DNA from: Burkholderiaceae bacterium
GTDB taxonomy: Bacteria; Pseudomonadota; Gammaproteobacteria; Burkholderiales; Burkholderiaceae_D
Assembly: GCA_023653025.1 (NCBI GenBank)
Contig: JAMNXS010000009.1
Span: 1 to 60,420 of the forward strand
Direction of reading: 5' to 3'
Length of the DNA stretch: 60,420 bases
A program made the translations under genes and the position numbers. Numbering within the stretch: the stretch's first letter is position 1; the number at the start of each line of letters is the position of its first letter. Shown one piece after another: positions 39,669-47,140 of the stretch. A model generated the notes under the pieces. That model searched no databases. It was given only the letters and a program-made list of their open reading frames with translations, and was not told the DNA's origin.

Positions 39669-39698
39669 GCAGGGACGGGCCCGACGGTTCGTCCCTGC
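39669..39698 (+). other. 9-bp perfect inverted repeat upstream of the activator gene
   Basis: GCAGGGACG (39669-39677) pairs with CGTCCCTGC (39690-39698). It could be a terminator without a T tract for the lipoprotein genes, or an operator for the regulator starting at 39744. Confidence 0.5.
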
Positions 39699-39743
39699 GC
39701 CTCCTCCGTTAGCGACGACCGGGCGATCCGGTCAGGTTGCCCG

Positions 39744-41138
39744 ATGCCCCATGTCCTGATTGTCGACGCCGATGCGCAGAGCAGCGGCGCACTGCGTACC
39801 CTGCTGGCCGACGAATCCTGTACCTGCGCCGTGGTGGCCACGCTGCGGCAGGCAGCCACGCAGCTGGCCCTGCAGCAGCCGGACTGGATCCTGGCTGCGC
39901 ACGATCTGCCCGACGGCAGCGGCCTCGATTTGCTCGAGGCCGTCGATGGCGACGAGGCGCCGGCGCTGGCGCTGATGGCCGACCGGCCGACGGCCGAGCA
40001 GGCGATCGACGCCTTTCGGCGCGGGGCGCTCGATTACCTGATCCGGCCGATCGATGCGCGGCGCCTGCGTCAGCTGCTCGCGTCACGTAAGCCGCGCTCG
40101 CGCAGCGACGCGCCGCGCTCGGCTGCCGCGCCGCAGCTGCTGGGCGCGTCGCCCGTCATGCAGACCCTGCGCGACCATATCGACCGCGTCGCGCCGACCG
40201 AGGCCAGCGTGCTTCTGCTCGGCGAGAGCGGAACCGGCAAGGAACTGGTCGCGCAGAACATCCATGCGCGCTCGCCGCGCCACCGCCAGCCTTTCCTGCC
40301 GGTGAACTGCGGCGCCATTTCACCGCAACTGATCGAGAGCGAGATCTTCGGCCACGAGCGGGGCAGCTTCACCGGCGCGGACCGCCAGCACAAAGGCTAT
40401 TTCGAACGCGCGTCCGGCGGCACGCTCTTTCTCGACGAAGTGATCGAGATGCCGATCGAGTTGCAGGTCAAGCTGCTGCGCGTGCTGGAAACCGGCGCCT
40501 TCATGCGCATCGGCAGCAACCAGGAACTGGGCACCGACGTGCGCATCATCGCCGCGACCAACCGCGACCCGGAGGCGGCGATTGCCGAGGGCCGCCTGCG
40601 GCTCGACCTGTACCACCGGCTGAATGTCTTTCCGCTCAGGATTCCCGCGTTGCGCGAGCGCGGCCACGACATCGACATACTCGCCCGGCACTTCCTCGAC
40701 GAGTTCAATGCGGCCCACGGCACCGCCAAGCAGATCCCGCCGTCCGCGCTGGTTGCGCTGTGCAACTATCATTGGCCGGGCAACGTCCGCGAGCTGCGTA
40801 ACTTCATGCAGCGCGCCTACATCCTGTCCGACCAGGTGCTCGATACGCCGACGCTCGAGGCCGGTCCCGCGCGCTGCTCGGCCATGGCGCTGACGCTCGC
40901 CATTCCGGTCGGCACCTCGCTGGCCGACGTCGACCGCAAGCTGATCTTCGCCACGCTCGAGCTCTGCGGCGGCGTGAAGAAGCGCGCGGCCGACCTGCTC
41001 GGCATCAGCCTCAAGACGCTCTACAACCGGCTCGAGGAATACGGCAACGACGACCGCGCGGCGGCTATCGCGGCGCGGCACCAAGGCGTGCCGGCGTCGA
41101 TTGTCGTGCCGGGGTATGAAAGCGGGTTGTTGAACTGA
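39744..41138 (+). CDS. sigma-54-dependent activator with degenerate receiver domain
   Basis: A 464-residue NtrC-family protein: receiver-like domain (1-115), AAA+ domain (about 130-370) and Fis HTH (about 405-445, RAADLLGISLKTLYNRLEEYG). Walker [15 protein letters not shown] loop, Walker [23 protein letters not shown]. In the receiver, alignment to NtrC puts Ala52 where the phosphorylated Asp should be, Met78 at the Thr/Ser switch and Arg101 at the conserved Lys (LIRPID), while the acidic pocket VDADAQ remains. It should not be controlled by ordinary phosphorylation, as in FleQ-type regulators. No histidine kinase gene is adjacent. Confidence 0.92.
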   Translation: MPHVLIVDADAQSSGALRTLLADESCTCAVVATLRQAATQLALQQPDWILAAHDLPDGSGLDLLEAVDGDEAPALALMADRPTAEQAIDAFRRGALDYLIRPIDARRLRQLLASRKPRSRSDAPRSAAAPQLLGASPVMQTLRDHIDRVAPTEASVLLLGESGTGKELVAQNIHARSPRHRQPFLPVNCGAISPQLIESEIFGHERGSFTGADRQHKGYFERASGGTLFLDEVIEMPIELQVKLLRVLETGAFMRIGSNQELGTDVRIIAATNRDPEAAIAEGRLRLDLYHRLNVFPLRIPALRERGHDIDILARHFLDEFNAAHGTAKQIPPSALVALCNYHWPGNVRELRNFMQRAYILSDQVLDTPTLEAGPARCSAMALTLAIPVGTSLADVDRKLIFATLELCGGVKKRAADLLGISLKTLYNRLEEYGNDDRAAAIAARHQGVPASIVVPGYESGLLN

Positions 41139-41217
41139 CGGCACTTAATGTCCCCTCCCGCAGTCCAACACGGGCGCATTCCGCGCGCCAATCATCCACT
41201 GAATGAAAGGACACCAG

Positions 41218-41658
41218 ATGAGTCTCTCTTCCGATCCCTCCCAGGGTGTGCAGGGTCAGCAAGGCGCCCGCATCGTTCAGCGCCATCCCGACGACAACAG
41301 TGGACCGGGGCCGGAGGTCATGGCTGCCGACACGCTGCAGGGCGATGACGTGGTCAATTTGCAGGGCGAGAAGCTCGGCAGTATTGAGGACATCATGCTC
41401 GACGTGCAGGGCGGCAGGGTCGCCTACGCCGTGCTGTCCTTCGGCGGCCTGCTCGGCATGGGCGACAAGCTGTTTGCCATCCCGTGGAGCGCACTGACCC
41501 TCGACACCGACCGCAAATGCTTCGTCCTCGACGTGCCGAAGGACAGGCTGCAGAATGCGCCCGGCTTCGACAAGGACCACTGGCCGTCGATGGCCGACGA
41601 GAGCTGGGCCACCCAGGTCTATTCGTTCTACAACCAGCAGCCCTACTGGCGGCAATAG
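41218..41658 (+). CDS. PRC-barrel domain protein
   Basis: A 146-residue protein with one PRC-barrel (about residues 40-115): GDDVVNLQGEKLGSIEDIML, RVAYAVLSFGGLLGMGDKLF and AIPWSALTLDTDRKCFVLDV. These barrels bind partner proteins or small ligands; in non-photosynthetic bacteria the role is usually unknown, often stress-linked. A good AAAGGA site precedes ATG 41218. A second PRC-barrel gene is at 44255. Confidence 0.88.
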   Translation: MSLSSDPSQGVQGQQGARIVQRHPDDNSGPGPEVMAADTLQGDDVVNLQGEKLGSIEDIMLDVQGGRVAYAVLSFGGLLGMGDKLFAIPWSALTLDTDRKCFVLDVPKDRLQNAPGFDKDHWPSMADESWATQVYSFYNQQPYWRQ

Positions 41659-41682
41659 CCGGCAGAGCTCGCCGCAACGCCA

Positions 41683-42183
41683 GTGCCGTTCACCGCGGGC
41701 ATCGACTGGGCCGACCTGTTCGGGCTGTCGATGCCCGTGGCCGAGATCGTCGTGCGCGGCACGGCCATCTACTGGTTCCTGTTCTGCATCTTCCGCTTCC
41801 TGATCCGGCGCGACGTCGGCTCCGTCGGCATCGCCGACATCCTCATCCTCGTGCTGGTGGCCGATGCCTCGCAGAACGCGATGGCCGGCGACTACCGGTC
41901 CATCACCGACGGCATGGTGCTGATCGCCACGCTGATCTTCTGGAACATGCTGCTCGACTGGCTGGCGTTCCGCTTTCCCGCTTTCCGCCGGCTGGCCGAG
42001 CCGGGCACGCTGGTGCTGGTCAGGGACGGCCGCCTCGTGATGCGCAACCTGCGCCGCGAGTTCATCACCGAAGACGAATTGTGGGCGCAGCTGCGCAAGC
42101 AGGGCATCGAGCGGCTGGATCAGGTCCGCCATGTCTATCTCGAGGCCGACGGCAATTTCAGCGTGATCCGCAAGGAAGGCTGA
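41683..42183 (+). CDS. DUF421 (YetF-type) membrane protein
   Basis: A 166-residue protein with three amino-terminal helices (about 20-40, 48-68, 76-98) followed by the cytoplasmic DUF421 domain (EPGTLVLVRDGRLVMRNLRRE... ITEDELWAQLRKQGIERLDQVRHVYLEADG). Family members occur beside stress and germination genes; biochemical role unknown. GTG 41683 is the likely start; ribosome-binding site weak. Follows the PRC-barrel gene by 24 bases. Confidence 0.85.
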   Translation: MPFTAGIDWADLFGLSMPVAEIVVRGTAIYWFLFCIFRFLIRRDVGSVGIADILILVLVADASQNAMAGDYRSITDGMVLIATLIFWNMLLDWLAFRFPAFRRLAEPGTLVLVRDGRLVMRNLRREFITEDELWAQLRKQGIERLDQVRHVYLEADGNFSVIRKEG

Positions 42184-42203
42184 GCGCGGCCACCATGCAG
42201 GTT

Positions 42204-42590
42204 TTACATCCCCTGCAGTAATTCCTGCACGGCATCGACCACCGATTTGGGCGCCACCTCGGACGGGCCGGCGGCCAGCACCAGCGGCAGCCCGCCCTCG
42301 CGCAGCGCACGCAGCTCCGGCGTACACATCAGTACGTCGCCGGCGGCATCGACGCACACGGCGAGCACGTCGATGCGCCGGCGCACGCTGGCCACCGCCG
42401 CCTCAGGTATCAGGCCGCGCGCGATGCCCGGCTGGTTACTGACGACGATCAGCAAAAACCCCTGCGCGCCGGACCGCGTCACGGCCACGATGTCTCCCGC
42501 ATCGGCAGGATCGTGATCTCGGGCACCGCCGTCGCCGCCGGTCACCAGCATGACCTGGCCTTGCAACGGGACGGTTTGGGGTTGACTCAC
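42204..42590 (-). CDS. small protein with a HAD-phosphatase-like segment
   Basis: About 128 residues if started at GTG 42590, which has GGAGGT three bases upstream; ATG 42551 is an alternative. The segment LLIVVSNQPGIARG is close to the second motif region of heptose-bisphosphate phosphatases (GmhB), but the usual first motif (DRDG) is only represented by RDHDPAD and no third motif is seen. It may be a diverged or decayed HAD domain. It is the only minus-strand gene between 38.5 and 46 kb. Confidence 0.5.
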   Translation of the reverse strand: MSQPQTVPLQGQVMLVTGGDGGARDHDPADAGDIVAVTRSGAQGFLLIVVSNQPGIARGLIPEAAVASVRRRIDVLAVCVDAAGDVLMCTPELRALREGGLPLVLAAGPSEVAPKSVVDAVQELLQGM

Positions 42591-42672
42591 GTTACCTCCG
42601 ATCGCAGGGAATGGATGGGTCTGCCGAGCGGTGGAGTGAGGCACGGGGCGCCGCGTTCCCGGCCCTTGCGTT

Positions 42673-42687
42673 TGGCATGGATGGTGC
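42673..42687 (+). promoter_or_regulatory. sigma-54 (-24/-12) promoter of the glycine-zipper lipoprotein gene
   Basis: TGGCATGGATGGTGC has the invariant GG and GC at exact spacing and matches the -24 element in six of seven bases. Transcription would start near 42699, 46 bases before ATG 42745. Two sigma-54 activators are encoded within 5 kb. Confidence 0.75.
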
Positions 42688-42744
42688 TAACGCTTGTTTG
42701 CACCAAATCGCTTCATCAACCGCAAGACATTGCAGGAGAACAGT

Positions 42745-43197
42745 ATGTGGATCAGAACCCTGTCACTTCCCGTCATCGTCGTCGCTGCGCTCGCCGCCGG
42801 CTGCCAGGGCAGCGGTGACTTGTTCGGCGGCGGCTCGTCGCCGCAGGTGCAGCCGATCGCCTCCAACGTCAACGGCACCGGCACCATACAGTCGGTCGAC
42901 ATGGTGCCGCGCTCGCAAGGCATCGGCCTGGGCACGCTGGCCGGAGCTGCAGTCGGTGGCATCCTCGGTAACCAGGTGGGCGGCGGCACCGGCCGCACCG
43001 TCGCAACGGCAGCCGGCGCGGCCGGCGGCGCCTATGTCGGCAACGAGATGGAAAAGCGCCGCAATCCGGGCCAGATCTATAAGGTCACCATCCGCATGGA
43101 CGACGGCACCACCCAATCCTTCGCGCAGGAAGCGGCGCCTGCCGTGCGGCAGGGCGACCGCGTGCAGATCACGAACGGCGTACTGACCAAGCTGTGA
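42745..43197 (+). CDS. glycine-zipper 2TM lipoprotein
   Basis: A 150-residue outer-membrane-type lipoprotein: signal with lipobox LAAGC (about residue 17), then a glycine-zipper hairpin (GLGTLAGAAVGGILGNQVGG and TAAGAAGGAYVGNEME, about residues 58-100) and a carboxy-terminal DDGTTQSFAQEAAPAVRQGD domain as in SlyB/PcpY-like proteins. AGGAG five to nine bases before ATG 42745. Family members stabilise the envelope under stress. Driven by a sigma-54 promoter. Confidence 0.9.
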   Translation: MWIRTLSLPVIVVAALAAGCQGSGDLFGGGSSPQVQPIASNVNGTGTIQSVDMVPRSQGIGLGTLAGAAVGGILGNQVGGGTGRTVATAAGAAGGAYVGNEMEKRRNPGQIYKVTIRMDDGTTQSFAQEAAPAVRQGDRVQITNGVLTKL

Positions 43198-43310
43198 TGT
43201 TCTGACGCCACGCACGGCGTGCGCGGCGTTTGACGCGCGCCAAAGCGGCAGGAGTTTTCATGCCGGGCCGACTCCAACGACCAATCCCAATCACGCAAGG
43301 AGATTTGCAG

Positions 43311-44186
43311 ATGGCCACGATTCACCTCGACACCGGCGCCAACTATCCGGGCGGCACCCTGATCTCGCAGGAAAACATCATGCGGCGTCCGCTGTTTCCG
43401 GCCATACGCTGGGGGGCGGTGCTGGCCGGCGTGGCCGTTGGTATTTCGGTGCAGCTGGTGCTGACGCTGCTGGGCATCGCCAGCGGCCTGTCGATGACCA
43501 GCGTGCAGCAGGGCGAGGCGCCCGGCACCGGCGCGCTGATCTGGGCCGGCATTTCGATGCTGATCTCGGCGCTGGTCGGCGCGTATGTCGCCGGCCGCAT
43601 GTCCGGCCTGAAGCGCAAGACCGACGGCATCCTGCACGGCGTGGTGTCGTGGGCAGTGACGACGCTGCTGTTCGTCGTGCTGGCCACCTCGGCCGGCGGT
43701 TCGCTGCTGTCCGGCCTGTTTTCCGGCGTCGGCCAGGGCGCCAGCGCGATGGCACAGAGCGGCGCCTCGGCCGGCGGCCTGACTTCGCTGCTGAACCGCC
43801 AGCTCGGCACCAATGTCAGCGCCGACAACATGCGCACCCTGCAGGGGCATATTACCGCCGGCCGGCGCGACCAGGCCATCGACTACATGAGCAGCACCAT
43901 GGGCGTGCAGCGCGACCGTGCATCGACCATCGTCGACCAGGCGCTGATCCTGTCGGGTTCGCCCGACCAGGCCTCGCCGCAGGGACGGGCCGCGGCCGAT
44001 CGCGCGATCCAGGGAGCCAGCACCGCTGCCTGGGTCGTCTTCGGCGCAGTCGCGCTGTCGCTGATGCTGAGCTTCGTCGGCGGCGCCCTCGGCGCCATGG
44101 GCGCTCGCCGCACCACCTGGGCCGAGTCCGATTCCGCGACCAGCACCACCGCCACGACCGCGCGCACCGACCTCGGCCGTTCATGA
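43311..44186 (+). CDS. conserved membrane protein, envelope-stress type
   Basis: A 291-residue protein with helices at about residues 32-57, 73-95, 108-132 and 243-268. The arrangement RWGAVLAGVAVGISVQLVLTLLG...GAYVAGRMSG resembles uncharacterised 2TM/4TM proteins often found next to PRC-barrel and glycine-zipper genes. A soluble middle part (NRQLGTNVSADNMRTLQG) may be extracytoplasmic. AAGGAG lies 8 bases before ATG 43311. Function unknown. Confidence 0.75.
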   Translation: MATIHLDTGANYPGGTLISQENIMRRPLFPAIRWGAVLAGVAVGISVQLVLTLLGIASGLSMTSVQQGEAPGTGALIWAGISMLISALVGAYVAGRMSGLKRKTDGILHGVVSWAVTTLLFVVLATSAGGSLLSGLFSGVGQGASAMAQSGASAGGLTSLLNRQLGTNVSADNMRTLQGHITAGRRDQAIDYMSSTMGVQRDRASTIVDQALILSGSPDQASPQGRAAADRAIQGASTAAWVVFGAVALSLMLSFVGGALGAMGARRTTWAESDSATSTTATTARTDLGRS

Positions 44187-44254
44187 GCGAACCGGGAGGG
44201 AGTGAACTCGCGTGAGCAGGGATGGGTCTTATTCCACTCATTCGCGAGGGCTTC

Positions 44255-44548
44255 ATGCTGAGAACACACGAGGGGGCAACCGGGCGGGCGAAGGAATCGC
44301 GCAAGCGCTTCGCCTGCATGACGGCGGGACAGTCGTCGGCTACCGAGTTGCTGCGCTCCTGCCCGGTCGTCACCGCCACCGGACAGGCGATGGGCCGCGT
44401 GCGCTCGGTGCTGGTCGATGTGCGCAGCCGGCAACTGCGCTTCGTCGTCGTCGCGCCGCAGGGCGGCAAGGCGCCGGTCGTGATTCCGTGGCAAGCCTTG
44501 TATTTCGACTCTTCGCTCGTGAGGCTGGTGTATTACACGTTCTCGTGA
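44255..44548 (+). CDS. small PRC-barrel protein
   Basis: A 97-residue protein with one PRC-barrel (about 38-95: PVVTATGQAMGRVRSVLVDV, LRFVVVAPQGGKAPVVIPW). Start could be ATG 44255 (GAGGG four bases upstream) or ATG 44222. It overlaps no neighbour and sits between the membrane protein and the SRPBCC gene. Related in fold but not closely in sequence to 41218-41658. Confidence 0.75.
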   Translation: MLRTHEGATGRAKESRKRFACMTAGQSSATELLRSCPVVTATGQAMGRVRSVLVDVRSRQLRFVVVAPQGGKAPVVIPWQALYFDSSLVRLVYYTFS

Positions 44549-44682
44549 GATCGCTCACCTCGCCGCCTCCCTGTCCGCCAGGCGCCCCTTGGCGTCGCTG
44601 TCGAGCCGATTGACGCGCCGGCAGGAATGGCCCTTGCGTCAGTCGCCGCATGCAATTCCAACCCCGGCATGGAGGACTGACG

Positions 44683-45207
44683 ATGACCCATATCAGACAT
44701 AGCATCGATGTGAACGCGCCGCTGAGGGCGGCCTACAACCAGTGGACCCAGTTCGAGGACTTTCCGCTCTTCATGGAGGGCGTGCACGAGGTGCGGCAGC
44801 TCGACGACGCCCACCTGCACTGGCGCGCCGACCGGCAGGGGCGCGAGATCGAATGGGACTCGGAGATCGTCGAGCAGGTGCCGGACCAGCTGATCGCCTG
44901 GCGCGACGTCGGTGGCCCCGGCAACCACGGCTGCATACGCTTTTCGCCGCTGACCGAGGACGCCACGCGCGTCGAACTGGAAATGGACCTCGCCTCGCGC
45001 CTGCCGGCCAGCGACCAGGCGCAACACGAGACCGACTTGCGGCGCCGCCTCGAGCAGGACCTGATGCGCTTCAAGCAGATGCTGGAGACGCAGGGACAGG
45101 AATCGGGCGCGTGGCGCGGAGAGATCCGCGAGGCGCGTTCGCTGCCGCAGTCGCCATCGCAGCCACCCTCGCAGTCACCCCCGCAGTCACCCCCGTTCGA
45201 GGTCTGA
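44683..45207 (+). CDS. SRPBCC-fold (polyketide cyclase/dehydrase-like) protein
   Basis: A 174-residue protein. The START-like domain covers about residues 1-145: IRHSIDVNAPLRAAYNQWTQFEDFPLFM, WRADRQGREIEWDSEIVEQVPDQLIAWR and GGPGNHGCIRFSPL. The last 25 residues are a Pro/Gln/Ser repeat (QSP-type) from tandem CAGTCACCC-like units. Good GGAGG site. Such proteins (YndB/COG5637-like) bind hydrophobic ligands; role here unknown. Confidence 0.85.
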   Translation: MTHIRHSIDVNAPLRAAYNQWTQFEDFPLFMEGVHEVRQLDDAHLHWRADRQGREIEWDSEIVEQVPDQLIAWRDVGGPGNHGCIRFSPLTEDATRVELEMDLASRLPASDQAQHETDLRRRLEQDLMRFKQMLETQGQESGAWRGEIREARSLPQSPSQPPSQSPPQSPPFEV

Positions 45208-45229
45208 CTTGCGCTTTGGCATGCGCAGC

Positions 45230-45264
45230 TTTTACCTGCACCGGTAAAAATTCCAGTACTGGAA
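45230..45264 (+). other. hairpin and adjacent palindrome after the SRPBCC gene
   Basis: TTTTACC/GGTAAAA (7-bp stem, six-base loop, 45230-45249) followed by the palindrome TTCCAGTACTGGAA (45251-45264). Possible transcription stop or protein-binding site in AT-richer DNA. Confidence 0.45.
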
Positions 45265-45382
45265 CGCACGGCACGCCCCTCGCGGCTGCCGGCATGCGTG
45301 CAGCGGCGTGGCTTGGTCTTGCAGGTATGCCAATTGCTAGCTCGGCTCGACCGGCCTGCGGGCTGTTCGGGAGTGAGCGTCC

Positions 45383-45708
45383 ATGCAAAGAATTGCCGTG
45401 ATCAGCGAGCATGCTTCCCCGCTGGCGCTGCCGGGAGGCACGGACAGCGGCGGGCAGAACGTCTGTGTCGGCCATCTCGCGCGCGAGTTGTCGCGCCTCG
45501 GCTACCGGCTCGACATCTTCACGCGGCGCGAACATGCGGCGCAGCCGGCCATCGTCGAGTGGCGCAGTGGCGTGCGCAGCGCCATTTCACCTGGAGCCGC
45601 GTGGCCCTGCAGGTCGCCGCGCTGTACCGGGCCGTGCTGACCCGGCAGGCGCTGCATGCTGCCTCGCCCCTGCAGGCAGCCCGCGATGCGGCCGGACTGG
45701 TCCAGTAA
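45383..45708 (+). pseudogene. GT4 glycosyltransferase remnant with large internal deletion and frameshift
   Basis: The first about 60 residues (IAVISEHASPLALPGGTDSG, then GQNVCVGHLARELSRLGYRLDIFTRR up to VEWRSG) are the amino terminus of a sucrose-phosphate-synthase-like glycosyltransferase. The following bases, in the next frame, read HFTWSRVALQVAALYRAVL and end at a TAA at 45706, which is the typical carboxy end of the same family. About 300 middle residues are missing and the frame changes near 45563-45590. The ribosome-binding site is absent or weak. A possible -12 type sequence lies at 45323-45337. Confidence 0.75.
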
Positions 45709-45991
45709 GCTGCGCGTGCGTGGCAGCCTGGTGGCGATGTTTTTCATCGTCGCCGTCGGCTCGGCCGGCATGCATGGGCTGGCGCTGCTGGCGAGGAGTG
45801 CGGGCGACGAGGCGTGGGTCGAAGCCGTCTACCGCTTTCGCCCCGACGCGGTACCGAGTTGCGAGCAGCTGGCAGGGCGCGCGCACCTGCCGCGGGCGGA
45901 CGCTGACCTGAGATGGGCGAGGTTGGGCGAACTGGCGGCATCGACTACCGTCGATGGCCGCTGCAGGATGGAATCGCGTCCGGCGAGTTGA
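45686..45991 (+). CDS. hypothetical small protein with one membrane segment
   Basis: About 101 residues from ATG 45686. A hydrophobic stretch, LVAMFFIVAVGSAGMHGLALLA, near residue 14 could be a signal or anchor; the rest is Arg/Ala-rich. It overlaps the end of the glycosyltransferase remnant and has no clear ribosome-binding site. It may be a fragment of another decayed gene or not a gene. Confidence 0.3.
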   Translation: MRPDWSSKLRVRGSLVAMFFIVAVGSAGMHGLALLARSAGDEAWVEAVYRFRPDAVPSCEQLAGRAHLPRADADLRWARLGELAASTTVDGRCRMESRPAS

Positions 45992-46003
45992 TACTGCCCC
46001 TGT

Positions 46004-46165
46004 TTACATCCGGTTCTGCGTGCTGGTGGCCGCGTCCTGCACGCGCTCGCCGCCGCGCTCGACATCCTTGCCGAAGCCGCGCATGGTGTTGCATCCAGAC
46101 AGGGCAATGCCCACGACCAGCACGCCGATCCAGCGTGCCGCTTGTTGCAGACTCAGTTGTCGCAT
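46004..46165 (-). CDS. entericidin A/B-type small lipoprotein
   Basis: A 53-residue protein. It has a signal helix WIGVLVVGIALSGC with a lipobox (LSGC), then NTMRGFGKDVERGGERVQD and ends QNRM, the standard entericidin pattern (GxGxDVxxxGxxI/VxxxA). An AGGAGG site lies four bases before ATG 46165. Entericidins are outer-membrane lipoproteins of toxin/antidote or stress type under stationary-phase control. It follows the YqjK-like gene by 33 bases and may share its message. Confidence 0.88.
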   Translation of the reverse strand: MRQLSLQQAARWIGVLVVGIALSGCNTMRGFGKDVERGGERVQDAATSTQNRM

Positions 46166-46198
46166 GTTGCCTCCTCGCTCAGTGTCGCTCAGTGTCGC

Positions 46199-46747
46199 TT
46201 AGTGAACACGGGTGGTCGCGCGCGCCGTCGGCGTGACCAGGGTGACGGTGCCCGCCGTTTTCTTCTGTCGCTGCTGCTGCAGCCACTGCCATGCCGAGCC
46301 GAGAACCCGGGCAGCGGCGCGCATCCGTGCCGGATCGCGCAGCAGCAGCACCGCCGCGGTCAGCAGCGCGCGAGCGGTACCGCCCGACGGCACGCGCGCG
46401 GCCTCGCGCTGCAGTTCAAGCCGCTGTTCGCGCCGCTTGCGCTGCTGCCGTTGGCGGGCGACGGCGGCGGTCTTCCCCATCATCTGCGGCGCCAGCAGCA
46501 CCAGCAGCGCCACGCCGCCGGCCACCCACAGCGGGTGATCCATCATCCACAGCACTGCCGGGCTCTGGGCCACCTGCACGCGCATGGTCGGCTTGCCGGC
46601 GGCGGCCTGCAGTCCCGGCCGCGTGCCGCGCGGAGTGCGCAGCGCCGCGGCGCCCAGCTCGCCGGCCAGCATCCGGCGGTACACCGCACGGCTGGCTTCG
46701 ATCTGCTCAAGCAGTGCGCGCCGCTCGTCTTCCAGCGATGGCTTCAT
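46199..46747 (-). CDS. YqjK-like membrane-associated protein
   Basis: A 182-residue basic protein with a helical amino end (LEDERRALLEQIEASRAVYR), one membrane segment near residues 72-88 (PLWVAGGVALLVLLAP), and a long Arg/Gln-rich helix. Position after the YqjE-like gene (4-base overlap) is the main reason for the name; sequence identity to YqjK cannot be judged by eye. Its stop is preceded by threefold CGCTCAGTGT-like repeats near 46177-46205. Confidence 0.65.
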   Translation of the reverse strand: MKPSLEDERRALLEQIEASRAVYRRMLAGELGAAALRTPRGTRPGLQAAAGKPTMRVQVAQSPAVLWMMDHPLWVAGGVALLVLLAPQMMGKTAAVARQRQQRKRREQRLELQREAARVPSGGTARALLTAAVLLLRDPARMRAAARVLGSAWQWLQQQRQKKTAGTVTLVTPTARATTRVH

Positions 46748-47112
46748 AGGCTCTCCCGCACCAGCGCGACATCGCGCTTGAGTTCGTCGCGCAGCGTGCC
46801 CAGCCCGGCGGTCTTACCCGAATGCTTGCGCGCTACCGCCACGCCGGCCGCCGCGCCGCCCGCGTACAGGAGGACCACGAACCAAGCCGCCAGCGCGCGA
46901 TAGTCGCTGTCCCAGAAGCTGACGATGATCGCAATGCCGAGGAACAGCAGCACGAACAGGCCGAGCAGGGCGGCCACCGCATAGCCGATCATCTGCACGA
47001 CCAGTTCGCGCCCCTGCAGTTTGAGCTCGATGCGCAGCAGCGCGAGATAGTCGCCGAGGCGGTCAAGCGCGATCAGCGACAGTTGCCGGGTTTTTTGCAG
47101 GGTTTCGAACAC
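46744..47112 (-). CDS. YqjE-type phage-holin-family membrane protein
   Basis: A 122-residue protein with two membrane helices (about 42-67 and 77-97) and charged flanks; GRELVVQMIGYAVAALLGLFVLLFLGIAIIV is typical of the Phage_holin_3_6/YqjE family. In enterobacteria YqjE lies between YqjD and YqjK, exactly as here. Probably forms an inner-membrane complex with the DUF883 protein upstream. Confidence 0.85.
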   Translation of the reverse strand: MFETLQKTRQLSLIALDRLGDYLALLRIELKLQGRELVVQMIGYAVAALLGLFVLLFLGIAIIVSFWDSDYRALAAWFVVLLYAGGAAAGVAVARKHSGKTAGLGTLRDELKRDVALVRESL

Positions 47113-47140
47113 GCCGCACTCTCCAGTCAGGTCGATCGCA

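Noticed and set aside
44623-44637. Sigma-54-like sequence AGGAATGGCCCTTGC before the SRPBCC gene
   Set aside because: Only GG of the -24 box agrees; GC-rich DNA gives such matches by chance.
45323-45337. Sigma-54-like sequence AGGTATGCCAATTGC before the glycosyltransferase remnant
   Set aside because: Perfect -12 box but poor -24 box, and the gene downstream is dead.
45954-46202. Plus-strand frame of about 82 codons over the entericidin gene
   Set aside because: It is the antisense of a clear lipoprotein gene with its own AGGAGG site and has no recognisable features.
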